NCBI RefSeq assembly: GCF_003390375.1
Contig: NZ_QUOT01000001.1
Location: 4,175,019 to 4,239,018, forward strand
Source: Thalassotalea euphylliae
GTDB lineage: Bacteria > Pseudomonadota > Gammaproteobacteria > Enterobacterales > Alteromonadaceae
Reading direction: 5' to 3'
Length of the DNA: 64,000 nucleotides
In this document: in pieces, positions 28,021-37,614 of the stretch
Numbering within the stretch: position 1 is the stretch's first letter
Layout: every line of letters starts with the position of its first letter
Made by a program: the position numbers and the translations under genes
Notes under the pieces: generated by a model
What the model was told of the DNA's origin: nothing
Databases searched by the model: none
Seen by the model: the letters and a program-made list of their open reading frames with translations, nothing else

Positions 28021-29355
28021 ATGGCAAACGCTTTTCAAGCAGCTAAAGTTACCAGCGTAAATACGTCGATAAAACAGCCGATGTTACTGGGGCTATTGAT
28101 CATTATTGTCTTTGTGGTGGGCAGTGGCTTATGGGCAATGACGGCGCCTCTTGCCAGTGCCATTATTGCTTCCGGTCAAATTAAAGTAGACACTAATCGC
28201 AAGCAAATACAGCACTTAGATGGTGGTGTCGTACGTGAAGTGTTAGTGAAAGACGGTCAGCAAGTCGTTAATGGTGACGTGATGGTGTTGCTAGATCCTG
28301 TTCAGGCTGAGTCCTCTTTAGCGGTTGTTCGCAGTGCCTTATTTGCCGCTCGTGTTCAACGAGCAAGGTTGCAAGCAGAGCGAGATGGCGCAAATGCTCC
28401 AGATTTTTCGTTAGTTAGCACAACACAACCATCTGAAAGTAAAAGTGCCCAAGATAAGCAGGGCTTGATAGCTGCGCAAACATCTTTATTCGCTATTCGC
28501 CGTGAAGTTCAAACATCTCAACAAGAAATATTGGCCCAGCAAATCGACAATTTGTTAACGCAAATTGATGGCTATCGAGCTCAAAAAAAGGCCACAGAGC
28601 GGCAAGTGACCATTAGTAGTGACGAGTTAGTTAACCTTAGACAGCTGCGCTCGCAAGGACTTGTCGATAACGGCCGACTTTTGGAACTTGAACGCAATCT
28701 AGCACAGCTTGAAGGGGAGCGTGGCGAGTTTATCTCTTTAATCGCAGGAGCTCGTTCAAGTATTGATGAGAAAAAACTAGAATTGATTCGAATCAAGCGA
28801 AGCTTCAATGAAGAAGTGTTAGCTGAGCTGCAAGAAGTCGAGCAACAAATTATTGATTTGCAAGAGCGTGAAATTGCTGCCGCTCATACCTTGCAACAAA
28901 TGGTGGTAAAAGCGCCAGTGACTGGCACTGTGGTGGGTCTTAACGTTCATACCATTGGCGGGGTTGTTGTGCCGGGTCAATTATTGCTGGAAATTGTGCC
29001 TGCAGATGACAAGCTAATCATTGAGGGGCAAGTTACTCCCACTGATATAGATGATGTTATTGTAGGCCAGCAAGCACGAGTTAAGCTCTCTGGTTTTCAG
29101 CAGCGTACCACGCCGGAACTGCAGGGTCGGGTAAAATATGTGTCGGCAGACAGTATGTTAGATGAGCGCAGTGGCGTAACCTTTTTCCTAGTAAGGGTGA
29201 GTGTATCCACTGACGAATTAAAAAAGCTCAATGAATTGGAACTCATTCCTGGCATGCCTGCCGAAGTTTTTATTCAAACTGGAGAACGCACGGCGCTAGA
29301 ATATTTATTACAACCTTTAGTGGACACCATTGATCGGGCTTGGCGGGAAAGTTAA
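28021..29355 (+). CDS. HlyD/PrtE family type I secretion periplasmic adaptor
   Basis: 444 residues. One membrane helix near residues 20-42 (LGLLIIIVFVVGSGLWAM), a biotinyl-lipoyl-like half motif (GGVVREVLVKDGQQVVNGD, about 68-88), a long coiled coil rich in Gln, Glu and Leu (about 100-290), the second lipoyl half (KAPVTGTVVGLNVH, about 296) and a beta-barrel domain to the end. This is the layout of membrane fusion proteins that bridge the ABC exporter to a TolC-type outer-membrane channel. It lies 87 bp after the ABC gene in the same direction. No outer-membrane gene follows; a TolC elsewhere would have to serve. Confidence 0.92.
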   Translation: MANAFQAAKVTSVNTSIKQPMLLGLLIIIVFVVGSGLWAMTAPLASAIIASGQIKVDTNRKQIQHLDGGVVREVLVKDGQQVVNGDVMVLLDPVQAESSLAVVRSALFAARVQRARLQAERDGANAPDFSLVSTTQPSESKSAQDKQGLIAAQTSLFAIRREVQTSQQEILAQQIDNLLTQIDGYRAQKKATERQVTISSDELVNLRQLRSQGLVDNGRLLELERNLAQLEGERGEFISLIAGARSSIDEKKLELIRIKRSFNEEVLAELQEVEQQIIDLQEREIAAAHTLQQMVVKAPVTGTVVGLNVHTIGGVVVPGQLLLEIVPADDKLIIEGQVTPTDIDDVIVGQQARVKLSGFQQRTTPELQGRVKYVSADSMLDERSGVTFFLVRVSVSTDELKKLNELELIPGMPAEVFIQTGERTALEYLLQPLVDTIDRAWRES

Positions 29356-29460
29356 AACTGAATAGAGCCTCAACGGAGGCCCTATTAATAGCAGTTGAAA
29401 TTAGCAGCTGAAATTAGTAGTAGCAATTAACAGCAAAAAATGAATGAAACTGTGGAAGTA

Positions 29461-30009
29461 CTAGCCGAGTAGCTTACTCAAGCTATCTTGAATAATTTGC
29501 TTAGCTTGAGCGCCTTCTGGTGTATCTAAATACTCTTGAATTTTAGTGGTGTACTGACCAATCATCTCTGGCGACAAGCCGATAACTTCAAATTGTTTTT
29601 TCACATCATTGGCAGCTTTTAAGGTGTCGCTGTACTCACTTGCTTTATCAAGCAAACCAGAAAGGCCAGAGCCTGATTTGAGCTGGCTAATATCAGGTAC
29701 CGCATCCAATAATTCTTTGCTGCCAGGTAAAGCTTCAGCAAGTTGGTTGAATTCTTCACTCGAAATATTGTTAGAGACAAAATTCATAATCGCGGCTAAA
29801 CCGCCTTGAATTTGTGCTTCGGTAACTCCTAAGCTTTTTAAGCTGGCCATCAAGCCTTCAATACTGGCTTGAGGTTGTTCAGCTTCTTGGCTTTCGCTGG
29901 TACCAATACCGAGCATACTTTTTAAACTTTCAAGCCAACCTTCGGCGTGAGATGGTGCTGAAAACAATAGTGCGGAACTTAGTAATAGGGCGATAGGCTT
30001 AGTAGACAT
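29461..30009 (-). CDS. DUF2780 family secreted protein (VcgC/VcgE-like)
   Basis: 182 residues with a Sec signal peptide (KPIALLLSSALLFSAPSHA, cleavage before EGW). The mature part is helical, with a segment like the SLGVTEAQIQGGLAAIM motif of the DUF2780 family, which is known from Vibrio and other marine gammaproteobacteria; its function is not established. It is transcribed away from the MscS gene; the 87-bp gap between their starts holds both promoters. Its 3' end faces the HlyD gene. Confidence 0.8.
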   Translation of the reverse strand: MSTKPIALLLSSALLFSAPSHAEGWLESLKSMLGIGTSESQEAEQPQASIEGLMASLKSLGVTEAQIQGGLAAIMNFVSNNISSEEFNQLAEALPGSKELLDAVPDISQLKSGSGLSGLLDKASEYSDTLKAANDVKKQFEVIGLSPEMIGQYTTKIQEYLDTPEGAQAKQIIQDSLSKLLG

Positions 30010-30096
30010 AACTTTCCTTGATTAATTATTGTGCTTGTTATCATATCCCAATTATTATCATGAGATACAAGTTTTTAACACTATTGGGAGAACCAC

Positions 30097-30939
30097 ATGG
30101 ATGAAATGCCGGCACAGTTGCAGGAATTTAAAAAGCTCTACGAGTTAATTGCAGAATATTTAGTGACTTACAGCTTCCAAATTCTTGGCGCTGTTATCAT
30201 TCTGATTATTGGTTGGTGGCTGGCGTCAAAAGTTAGCAAACTCGTTTGCAAGGTATGTGAAAAACGAAACCTTGATGCAACCTTAAGCGGCTTTTTTAGT
30301 AGCCTAGCCAAAACAACGGTCATTCTACTGTTTGTTGTGGTTGCGGTTAGCCAACTGGGTTTTACCATCGCTCCGCTAATCGCTGCCATAGGCGCGCTAA
30401 CATTTGGTATTAGTTTGGCGATTCAGGGGCCGATATCTAACTATGGCGCAGGGCTGGCGATAATTTTAACAAGGCCCTACAAGCTAGGAGACACCATTAT
30501 TTTAAAAGAGCGATGCGGTATTGTAGATGATATTAAACTCGCGATGACAGTGCTTAGAAATGAAGATGGCGAGCGCATTTTCATTCCCAATAAAGAGGTA
30601 GTTGGGGAAATATTCCACAATAGCCAAGAAAACAAGTTAATGGAGGCCGAAATTGCTATTGGCTATGACGCCGACCCTGAAGTGGCAATTGGCTTAATTC
30701 AGGATATGCTAGCCAGCAAGCTAAGTGATGCCGCTAAAATTCAAGTTGGTATTGATCGATTTTCGCCACTCGGGTTTCATTTGGTATATCGCTGTTGGGT
30801 GCCTACCGCTGAATACTTCGCACAGCGTTTTCAATTGAACTTAAGTGTTTATCAGGCGCTTAAACAAGCAGGGTTTAGTATGCCCACACCCACACAAAAT
30901 GTTCAGGTGGTGGGAAGTGATCCGCTAGCAGGGCAATAG
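30097..30939 (+). CDS. MscS-family small-conductance mechanosensitive channel
   Basis: 280 residues, close to E. coli MscS (286). Three membrane segments are visible (about 28-48, 65-85, 90-125); the last carries the glycine/alanine-rich pore helix (IGALTFGISLAIQGPISNYG) and is followed by the family motif LTRPYKLGDTI. A soluble beta/alpha vestibule follows. Such channels open on hypo-osmotic shock and release solutes across the inner membrane. A start-proximal GGGAGAA gives a ribosome site. It appears monocistronic. Confidence 0.92.
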   Translation: MDEMPAQLQEFKKLYELIAEYLVTYSFQILGAVIILIIGWWLASKVSKLVCKVCEKRNLDATLSGFFSSLAKTTVILLFVVVAVSQLGFTIAPLIAAIGALTFGISLAIQGPISNYGAGLAIILTRPYKLGDTIILKERCGIVDDIKLAMTVLRNEDGERIFIPNKEVVGEIFHNSQENKLMEAEIAIGYDADPEVAIGLIQDMLASKLSDAAKIQVGIDRFSPLGFHLVYRCWVPTAEYFAQRFQLNLSVYQALKQAGFSMPTPTQNVQVVGSDPLAGQ

Positions 30940-30974
30940 AGGTTTTAGCGAAGTAATAACGCTGATTTTAGACC

Positions 30975-31023
30975 TAAAAAAAGCCCGTTGATAACCATGT
31001 TAGACACGGTTAAGCACGGGCTG
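30975..31023 (-). terminator. Terminator of the DUF885 gene
   Basis: Read on the minus strand, the stem AGCCCGT...TAACC pairs with GGTTA...ACGGGCT (30982-30996 with 31008-31022) and is followed by seven T. It lies 58 bp after the stop of the DUF885 gene and may also serve the convergent MscS gene. Confidence 0.8.
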
Positions 31024-31080
31024 ATAATAGTTAGCGAAGGTATGTGTAGCTTGATGAGAAGCAGCTACACCTAGTCCTGT

Positions 31081-32931
31081 TTAGCCATTTTTCGCGATAT
31101 ATTCGTTTACCATATCGGTTAGTACGTTTAACGGTACAGGGCCTTGGCTTAACACAACGTTGTGGAATTGGCGAATATCGAACTTGTCACCTAGCTTTTC
31201 TTTGGCCATTTCACGCAGCTCAACAATTTTTAACATACCAATTTTGTATGCTGTTGCTTGTGATGGCATCACCACGTGGCGTTCAACCATTTTAACTGCG
31301 TCAGACTTTGCATTCGGCGTATTGGTTACGTAGTATTCAATACCTTGCTCACGCGTCCATTTTTTCGCGTGAATACCCGTATCAACCACTAAACGACAGG
31401 CGCGCCATAATTCCATTGCTAAACGACCAAAGTCAGAATATGGGTCTTGATAGAAACCGATTTCTTTCGGGATCATTTCAGAGTATAAACCCCAACCTTC
31501 AGTGTAAGCGGTGTAGCGGCCGAATTTACGGAATTTTGGAATACCTTCAAGCTCTTGCTTCATAGCAATTTCCATATGGTGACCCGGAATACCTTCGTGG
31601 TAAGCCAAGGCTTCCATTTGGTAAGTTGGCATGGCTTCCATATCGTAAAGGTTTGCGTAGTAAATACCTGGGCGAGAGCCATCAGGCGTTGGCTGCTGGT
31701 AGAAAGCTTTACCCGCAGATTTTTCGCGGAAAGGTTCAACCGCTTTAACAATTAAGCCAGCTTTTGGCTTGGTTAAGAACAATTCATCTAAACGACCTTT
31801 CATCGTGTCGATGTATGCTGTTGCTTCTTTTAAGTAGCGAGCGCGACCTTCTTCGTCACTGTTGTAGTAGAACTGTTTGTCATTGCGCATAAACTCGAAA
31901 AATGCGGCTAAGTCGCCTTCAAAGTTTACTTTTTTCATGATGGCGCGCATTTCATCATGAATACGTGCAACTTCGCTTAAGCCAATTTCATGAATTTGCT
32001 CAGATGTTAAATCCGTCGTTGTTGTGCGGTTTAGGGCGTTGTTAAAGAACGCTTCACCTTCAGGGAATTTCCACGCGCCGTCACGTGTATCGGCTTTGGT
32101 TTCCAGTTCCATTAAGTAAGCAACTAAGCTGTCGTATGCAGGTTTTAATTGCTCAACTAATGCCTTTTCAACGTCAGCAATTAGAGCTGCTTTTTTAGCA
32201 TCGTCTAATTCCAGATTGTTCACCTTTTTGCGGAAATCAGCCAAAATTGTGCCGTCTTCTCCTGCTTCAAAAGGAGCGCCTGCAATAATGTTTTTCGAAT
32301 CGCGAATAACATGTGGGAAGACAAATTTAGGGGCGATGATGCCTTTGGCTTCACGAATTTTTAGCTGGTCGATTAGTTGGTTGATCAGTTCATTCGTACC
32401 ATTGACACGTGCAATGTAATCGTTCGCTTCTTTTTCATCTGCAATCGTTTGCTGATTAATCAGCATCGCAGGTACTTGCGAATGTAAACCAAACATTTGG
32501 TTAACAGGGTAGTTGTGATGACGCCACTGAAAATCATCAATTTCTTGTTGTAATTTTTGTTCTAACAAGGCGTAGCTAACCGCTGTTTGTTGGTCAAGCT
32601 TGCTGACATCAAGTGCTTGAATACGCTTTAAATCTTGTTTGGTAATTTCCAGTTCTTTAAGCGCGTTTTCTTCTGAAATGTCATTCCATTTATCGTAGTC
32701 TTTTTTGATGCCTAAGAAAGTCTGCATCATTGGGCTGCGATCAATACCTTCGTCAAAAATCTGATCAAATAGCGCATTTGCTTTTTCTGATTCAGTTTGC
32801 GCTGTGGCAACGGCTTGTTGCTCTATGGCTTTTTCTGCAACGGGTGCTGTGTTTGTTGATTGCTCTGAACCACAACCTGCTAGAACGGCAGTGCTAAGGG
32901 CTAAAGCTAATAATGACTTGTTAAATTGCAT
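31081..32931 (-). CDS. DUF885 family lipoprotein (HExxH metallopeptidase-like)
   Basis: 616 residues. The N-terminus has a lipoprotein signal with lipobox LAGC (Cys about 20), so it should be anchored to a membrane facing the periplasm. The DUF885 core spans most of the protein; the zinc site is visible as HEGIPGHH (about residue 444), followed by the downstream glutamate region YTEGWGLYSE (about 473). DUF885 proteins are thought to be M1/M32-like zinc peptidases, but substrates are mostly unknown. Length is normal for the family. The gene is transcribed alone, with a terminator immediately downstream. Confidence 0.9.
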   Translation of the reverse strand: MQFNKSLLALALSTAVLAGCGSEQSTNTAPVAEKAIEQQAVATAQTESEKANALFDQIFDEGIDRSPMMQTFLGIKKDYDKWNDISEENALKELEITKQDLKRIQALDVSKLDQQTAVSYALLEQKLQQEIDDFQWRHHNYPVNQMFGLHSQVPAMLINQQTIADEKEANDYIARVNGTNELINQLIDQLKIREAKGIIAPKFVFPHVIRDSKNIIAGAPFEAGEDGTILADFRKKVNNLELDDAKKAALIADVEKALVEQLKPAYDSLVAYLMELETKADTRDGAWKFPEGEAFFNNALNRTTTTDLTSEQIHEIGLSEVARIHDEMRAIMKKVNFEGDLAAFFEFMRNDKQFYYNSDEEGRARYLKEATAYIDTMKGRLDELFLTKPKAGLIVKAVEPFREKSAGKAFYQQPTPDGSRPGIYYANLYDMEAMPTYQMEALAYHEGIPGHHMEIAMKQELEGIPKFRKFGRYTAYTEGWGLYSEMIPKEIGFYQDPYSDFGRLAMELWRACRLVVDTGIHAKKWTREQGIEYYVTNTPNAKSDAVKMVERHVVMPSQATAYKIGMLKIVELREMAKEKLGDKFDIRQFHNVVLSQGPVPLNVLTDMVNEYIAKNG

Positions 32932-33098
32932 CGTGCTTCCTTCATTTATATAACTGGTTGAGTTTGCCTTGGAATATTTAGTAAATGCAAGAAGTGCACG
33001 ATAAAAAGCGCAATTGATAAGACTAATGGTTGAATATTGCGGCTAAATTCGCGATATTGGCGCGAAAATCATCCCTTGCCTGACAGTTAAGACAACGT

Positions 33099-33602
33099 GT
33101 GACACAAGAACAACCTTCGACACCGAGCAAAGAAGCTAAGCATAACCCTAATCGCCAGCAAACGAGTGTCACGATATCGTTTGTTAAAGCTGGTTACCAA
33201 GACATCGGCTTTTTAACCTACCTGCGTAAGTTAACCATGGAATCCCACTTGAAAAAGGCGGGCATTGAAATGAGTGATGAGCAGCACGTGGCTCGAATTC
33301 ACGAGCATTTTAATGACTCCTTCTTAATAAAGTTAGGCCACTCGACCGTTGGCTTGATCAAGCTAGGAGTAGAAAATGGCAGCTTACACATACGCCAATT
33401 TCAAATTTTGCCAGAATATCAAAACAAAGGAATAGGCGATAAGGTGTTGCTGGTTTGTAAGCGCAAGGCCAGCGAACAAGGGCGTTCACTGACCCTTAAT
33501 GTCTTGCTTGATAACCCCGCCAAGCAGCTTTACTTACGCCACGGTTTCGTCATAGAGCAATCCGATAGCCTTCAAAACTTTATGCGTTTCACATCACCTT
33601 AA
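33099..33602 (+). CDS. GNAT family N-acetyltransferase
   Basis: 167 residues, GTG start. After a polar N-terminal tail of about 25 residues comes a GNAT fold, with the acetyl-CoA binding motif A as FQILPEYQNKGIGDKVL (about 107-123, Q-x-x-G-x-G/I form) and the C-terminal YLRHGFVIEQ strand-helix (about 147-156). It transfers an acetyl group from acetyl-CoA to an unknown amine. It is divergent from the DUF885 gene across a 167-bp spacer, so the two may share a control region. Other starts inside the first 30 codons are possible. Confidence 0.85.
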   Translation: MTQEQPSTPSKEAKHNPNRQQTSVTISFVKAGYQDIGFLTYLRKLTMESHLKKAGIEMSDEQHVARIHEHFNDSFLIKLGHSTVGLIKLGVENGSLHIRQFQILPEYQNKGIGDKVLLVCKRKASEQGRSLTLNVLLDNPAKQLYLRHGFVIEQSDSLQNFMRFTSP

Positions 33603-33725
33603 TACTTGGCAGTAACCGATTATTAAAGGTAAGTTAAATCTGTTTAAAATTAATGTTGATTATTTAGCGTGCAGAAAAAAGTTACCCTCTGCCGCAATTA
33701 TTAATCGCTCGCAAACGTTATCCTA

Positions 33726-34679
33726 ATGAACAAGTTATCTGTTGCCCTTTCTTTCACACTAGCCCTCTCGCTAACAAGCCAGTTCGCTTTTGCCAAACCA
33801 ATGTCGGCTGAATTAGCACACAATCCACCTGAAAATGTATCTGAAGCTCTATCGGTCAAGGCTGTGTCGAGTGATGTTCAACTGCAAGGTGTCGATATTA
33901 TCCAAACTGACGATGTTGATTGGGGTTACTTAAACCCGCTTCGAGGTGACAAAAGCCCTGGTGCCGCAAATTTGTGGGGGGATCGTACAAAAGATACAGC
34001 CACAGGCATGTTAGTTAGGTTTAAGAAAGGATTTTCTTCACCACCGCATATTCACAATATTACCTATCGCGGCATTGTCATCAATGGCTTATTGCATAAC
34101 GACGACCCTACAGCAGCAAGAATGTGGATGCCAACGGGATCTTACTGGACTCAACCTGCGGGCGAAAACCACATTACTGCCGCCGACGGAGAGAGCAATT
34201 TAATTTATCTAGAAATTGATCGTGGCCCATATTTAGTCAAGCCATCAAACCAAGCATTCAACAATGGTGAAGCGCCAATTAACCTTCATGCAAATAACTT
34301 AGTATGGCAGCCATATGGTGCGGGCAAGCGCGCTTTCTTGTGGGGAAATACCAGCAAAGGTGAAATTAATGGCTCGCTGATTAAACTACCCGCAGGATTT
34401 GCCGGACAATTAATTAGTAGCGCTCAAGAGTTTAGAGCGGTTGTTATTACTGGTCAGCTAGGTTTAGTTGATAGCCATTTGGTTGATAGCCATTTGGTTG
34501 ATAGCCATTTGGTTGATGGCAATAATGCCAAGGTAGGTCATGCCAACAAAATGAGAAGTCTAGCGCCAGGTAGCTATTTTGGCGCTGATCAGTCGAATAA
34601 CTACAAGCTTCGTAGCGCGCAGGAAACCATTCTTTATATTCGCACCGATGGTCATCTAATGTTAAATTCCAGTAACTAG
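33726..34679 (+). CDS. DUF4437 domain cupin-like exported protein
   Basis: 317 residues with a signal peptide (ending TSQFAFA, about residue 23). Two cupin-like halves are seen: the first carries the metal-binding pattern PPHIHNITYRGIVINGLLH (about 104-122) and LYLEID-like strands, the second repeats the barrel without obvious histidines. DUF4437 proteins are predicted periplasmic cupins of unknown function. The second half contains an in-frame VDSHL repeat (about 248-262) that looks like a recent expansion in a surface loop. Monocistronic, with a strong terminator 23 bp after the stop. Confidence 0.85.
   Translation: MNKLSVALSFTLALSLTSQFAFAKPMSAELAHNPPENVSEALSVKAVSSDVQLQGVDIIQTDDVDWGYLNPLRGDKSPGAANLWGDRTKDTATGMLVRFKKGFSSPPHIHNITYRGIVINGLLHNDDPTAARMWMPTGSYWTQPAGENHITAADGESNLIYLEIDRGPYLVKPSNQAFNNGEAPINLHANNLVWQPYGAGKRAFLWGNTSKGEINGSLIKLPAGFAGQLISSAQEFRAVVITGQLGLVDSHLVDSHLVDSHLVDGNNAKVGHANKMRSLAPGSYFGADQSNNYKLRSAQETILYIRTDGHLMLNSSN
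34467..34517 (+). repeat. 15-bp tandem repeat within the DUF4437 gene
   Basis: Three perfect copies of GTTGATAGCCATTTG (34467-34511) and a partial fourth encode VDSHL repeats. The unit is a multiple of three, so gain or loss changes length but not frame. Confidence 0.9.
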
Positions 34680-34702
34680 CTTGTTCGCATAAGCGATAAA
34701 AA

Positions 34703-34734
34703 CAAAAGGAAGCATATAGTGTGCTTCCTTTTTT
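34703..34734 (+). terminator. Bidirectional terminator between DUF4437 and M28 genes
   Basis: AAAAGGAAGCA pairs with TGCTTCCTTTT and is flanked by A-rich sequence on the left and T-rich sequence on the right, so it can stop transcription from both convergent genes. Confidence 0.85.
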
Positions 34735-34791
34735 CGTTAAGCGTCACTTGTTATCTGTTCAGTGAGAATAACTAAACTTAGTCAGTGAGCG

Positions 34792-36192
34792 TTAGTAGAT
34801 TTTACCTTCGCTGGCAACTTTAGCGGAATCAACTCGGCTCGGTGTTGCTACACCTGAAACAACCGGCTTGATGCCTTTGGCAATTGTGGTTAACACTTGC
34901 TGAAGTGACGTTAGGTTTAATGTCGCGATTTCATCGCTAACTGCATGATAATGTTTATCTTGATCGAGCTGAACCGTACTAAAGCTGTGGGCTGGTACGC
35001 CCAGCCTTGCAAACGTGGCATTATCAGAGCGATAAAATAGTTGCTGCTCAGGGTAAGGGTCTGCTTGAATGTCGTTAGCTTGATGAGCGATTGCTTGATT
35101 CATAATTGTCGCTAAATTAGAACGTTCAAAGCCTGTCATCCATAATTTTCCTGCGCCAAACTTAGACGTTTTACCAATCATTTCCATGTTTACCATAGCC
35201 ACGACATTATCTGCTGGTAAATGTTTAGCAAAGTGCTTTGAGCCGTACCCGCCAATCTCTTCAGCAGTGAAAGCGACGAATATTAGTGTCCGATCATTAT
35301 TATTCGCTGTGGCAAAATATCTAGCGAGATTAAGCACACCCGCTACACCTGATGCATTATCGTCAGCACCGTTATAAATAAGGTCTTTTTTCCCACTGGT
35401 ATTGCTGTGCTCATCACTACTTTTGCTAGCGCTAAGCACAGTACCAATGTGATCATAATGAGCAGTAAACAACACAACCTCTTCAGGTTTGGTTTTGCCT
35501 GGCAACACACCAATAACATTGGTTAGTGCCTTTGTGGTCAATGTATTGCTGCCCAATGCGCTGTATTCGTCAATCTGTTGGCTATCGTCCAGCACCATCA
35601 AAATAGTACCTGTTGGGGTGTCGCTTAGCTTGGTTAACCCTTTTGTAAAATAGGCTTGATAGCGTTGAAATAAGTCTTGGTGGCTAGAGTGAACAACAAG
35701 GAAATGATCGCCCCCTTGCTGATTAATCTTGCTCAGTGTCTGGCGCAGGTTTTGTTCTTTGCTAACAATATGGGTTACAACCTTACTATCCGCTGTCCAA
35801 TTAAAGCCTTTCGCGGTACTCGCCAATGCCAGCTGTGCTTCCGACACTTTCTTTCCATTGAGCGTCACCGCTAAAGCAGCTGGTTTAATATTGTAAATAT
35901 CGAATTGCTGGCGGTAACTTGCTTTAAAGGGTTCAAGTTTGGCTTGTTTAAAGCTAGCGGCGATGTAATTTGCCGCTCGGTCTAGTTCCGGCGTAAATAC
36001 TTGGCGGCCTTTTAGTGCATCACTTGCTAAAAACTCGACATCTTTTTTGATGTTGGCGAGTGAAATAATGTGGTCTTGAGGTGCAGAGATTTCGGCATTA
36101 TGGGTGATATCAGCGTGTGCTGACGGGCTAATAAAAGCTACTATGGCTGTCAACACACAGCAAGAACTGGCTAAATGTTTGAATTTCATCAT
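34792..36192 (-). CDS. M28 family metallopeptidase (aminopeptidase)
   Basis: 466 residues with a signal peptide (AFISPSAHA, about residue 27). The peptidase domain has the co-catalytic zinc ligands of the M28 family: H in FTAHYDHIG (about 243), D in NGADDNASG (about 275), catalytic EE in FTAEEIGGYGSKH (about 308), D/E in NMEMIGK, and a late H in KHYHAVSDE (about 422). A PA-like insert precedes the active domain. These enzymes remove N-terminal residues from peptides, here in the periplasm or outside the cell. Convergent with the DUF4437 gene and divergent from the aminotransferase. Confidence 0.9.
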   Translation of the reverse strand: MMKFKHLASSCCVLTAIVAFISPSAHADITHNAEISAPQDHIISLANIKKDVEFLASDALKGRQVFTPELDRAANYIAASFKQAKLEPFKASYRQQFDIYNIKPAALAVTLNGKKVSEAQLALASTAKGFNWTADSKVVTHIVSKEQNLRQTLSKINQQGGDHFLVVHSSHQDLFQRYQAYFTKGLTKLSDTPTGTILMVLDDSQQIDEYSALGSNTLTTKALTNVIGVLPGKTKPEEVVLFTAHYDHIGTVLSASKSSDEHSNTSGKKDLIYNGADDNASGVAGVLNLARYFATANNNDRTLIFVAFTAEEIGGYGSKHFAKHLPADNVVAMVNMEMIGKTSKFGAGKLWMTGFERSNLATIMNQAIAHQANDIQADPYPEQQLFYRSDNATFARLGVPAHSFSTVQLDQDKHYHAVSDEIATLNLTSLQQVLTTIAKGIKPVVSGVATPSRVDSAKVASEGKIY

Positions 36193-36381
36193 GGTTATTA
36201 TTGTTTACTTTAGGCTGATCTAATCTTACTATTTTTCAAACTGTCGACAAGCGCAATAACCGCTTAGTTTGCAATAGATAAAAAATAAAATTTGTGAATA
36301 CGTTACATAGTTTGGATTAATTTAATTGATGGCGTATTCACATGTTACATTGCCCAAAAGACAATATCGGACATTATTGCT

Positions 36382-37509
36382 ATGAATTATTCTTCGTTTA
36401 TTCCACCGCAGCGCACCCTGATGGGCCCAGGCCCTTCTGATGTAAGTGCACGTGTATTATCTGCTTTAGCGAGACCAACTATTGGTCATCTCGACCCTAA
36501 ATTTGTCACTATGATGGACGAGGTTAAAGCACTTTTACAATATGCTTTCCAAACTAAAAACCCATACACAATTGCACTTTCTGCTCCAGGCTCTGCCGGT
36601 ATGGAAGCCTGTTTTGTCAACTTAGTTACACCTCAAGATACGGTTGTTGTTTGTCGCAACGGTGTATTTGGTGCTCGTATGATTGAAAATGTTGAGCGTA
36701 TTGGTGCCAAGTTAGTGGTTGTTGATTCACCATGGGGCAGAGCCGTTGAACCACAACAATTAGAAGATGCCTTAAAAGCAAACCCTGATGCTAGCGTAGT
36801 GGCATTTGTACACGCTGAAACGTCTACTGGTGCGCGCTCTGATGCGAAAACACTTTGTGAAATTGCGGCTAAGCATGACTGTTTAACGATTGTTGACGCG
36901 GTAACATCATTAGGCGGTAGCGAATTAAAAGTAGATGAGTGGGGAATTGATGCCATCTATTCAGGTAGCCAAAAATGTTTATCTTGCGTACCAGGTATTT
37001 CGCCAATTAGCTTTAGTGAAAAAGCGGTTGAAAAATTAAAAGGCCGTACGGACAAAATCCAAAGTTGGTTCTTAGATCAATCATTGGTGATGGGTTACTG
37101 GTCTGGCGATGGTAAGCGCGCATACCACCATACTGCGCCTGTTAATTCACTTTATGCCTTGCATGAATCGCTTGTGATGCTGCACGAAGAAGGTATTGAG
37201 AACAGCTGGCAACGTCATCATAACATGCATAACAAACTGGCTGAAGGCCTAGCGGCGTTAGACATTGAGTTTATCGTGCCTGAAAATGAGCGCTTAGCTC
37301 AGCTTAATACAATTAAGATCCCTGCGGGCTTAGACGATGCTAAAGTACGATCATTTTTATTAAATGAATTTAATTTAGAAATTGGTGCTGGCCTTGGGCA
37401 ATTTGCAGGCGAAGCATGGCGCATTGGCTTGATGGGCTTTGCCGCTCGACAAGAAAATGTCACCTTATGTTTAGCAGCGTTAGAGCAAGCTATCGCTAAA
37501 TGTAAATAA
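36382..37509 (+). CDS. Class V aminotransferase, alanine-glyoxylate / serine-pyruvate type
   Basis: 375 residues, the usual length for the AGXT/serine-glyoxylate aminotransferase group. It starts with the family motif LMGPGPSDVSARVL; PLP is held by the lysine in SGSQKCLSCVPG (about residue 198), with the upstream aspartate in TIVDAVTSLGG. It moves an amino group from alanine or serine to glyoxylate or pyruvate in the cytoplasm. C-terminal motifs GAGLGQFAGEAWRIGLMG match the family end. Monocistronic, with its own terminator at 37535. The exact substrate cannot be told from sequence alone. Confidence 0.92.
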   Translation: MNYSSFIPPQRTLMGPGPSDVSARVLSALARPTIGHLDPKFVTMMDEVKALLQYAFQTKNPYTIALSAPGSAGMEACFVNLVTPQDTVVVCRNGVFGARMIENVERIGAKLVVVDSPWGRAVEPQQLEDALKANPDASVVAFVHAETSTGARSDAKTLCEIAAKHDCLTIVDAVTSLGGSELKVDEWGIDAIYSGSQKCLSCVPGISPISFSEKAVEKLKGRTDKIQSWFLDQSLVMGYWSGDGKRAYHHTAPVNSLYALHESLVMLHEEGIENSWQRHHNMHNKLAEGLAALDIEFIVPENERLAQLNTIKIPAGLDDAKVRSFLLNEFNLEIGAGLGQFAGEAWRIGLMGFAARQENVTLCLAALEQAIAKCK

Positions 37510-37534
37510 AGCGCAGGCAAGAAAACTAACATTC

Positions 37535-37564
37535 AAAAAAGGCACGCATAAACGTGCCTTTTTT
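37535..37564 (+). terminator. Terminator after the aminotransferase
   Basis: AAAAAAGGCACG and CGTGCCTTTTTTG form a strong stem with A and T tracts on either side; also usable by the convergent EAL gene. Confidence 0.88.
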
Positions 37565-37614
37565 GTCTTCATAGCTTAAACGCTTTGGTTTATTGGGGCT
37601 TAGTTTATTGAAGT

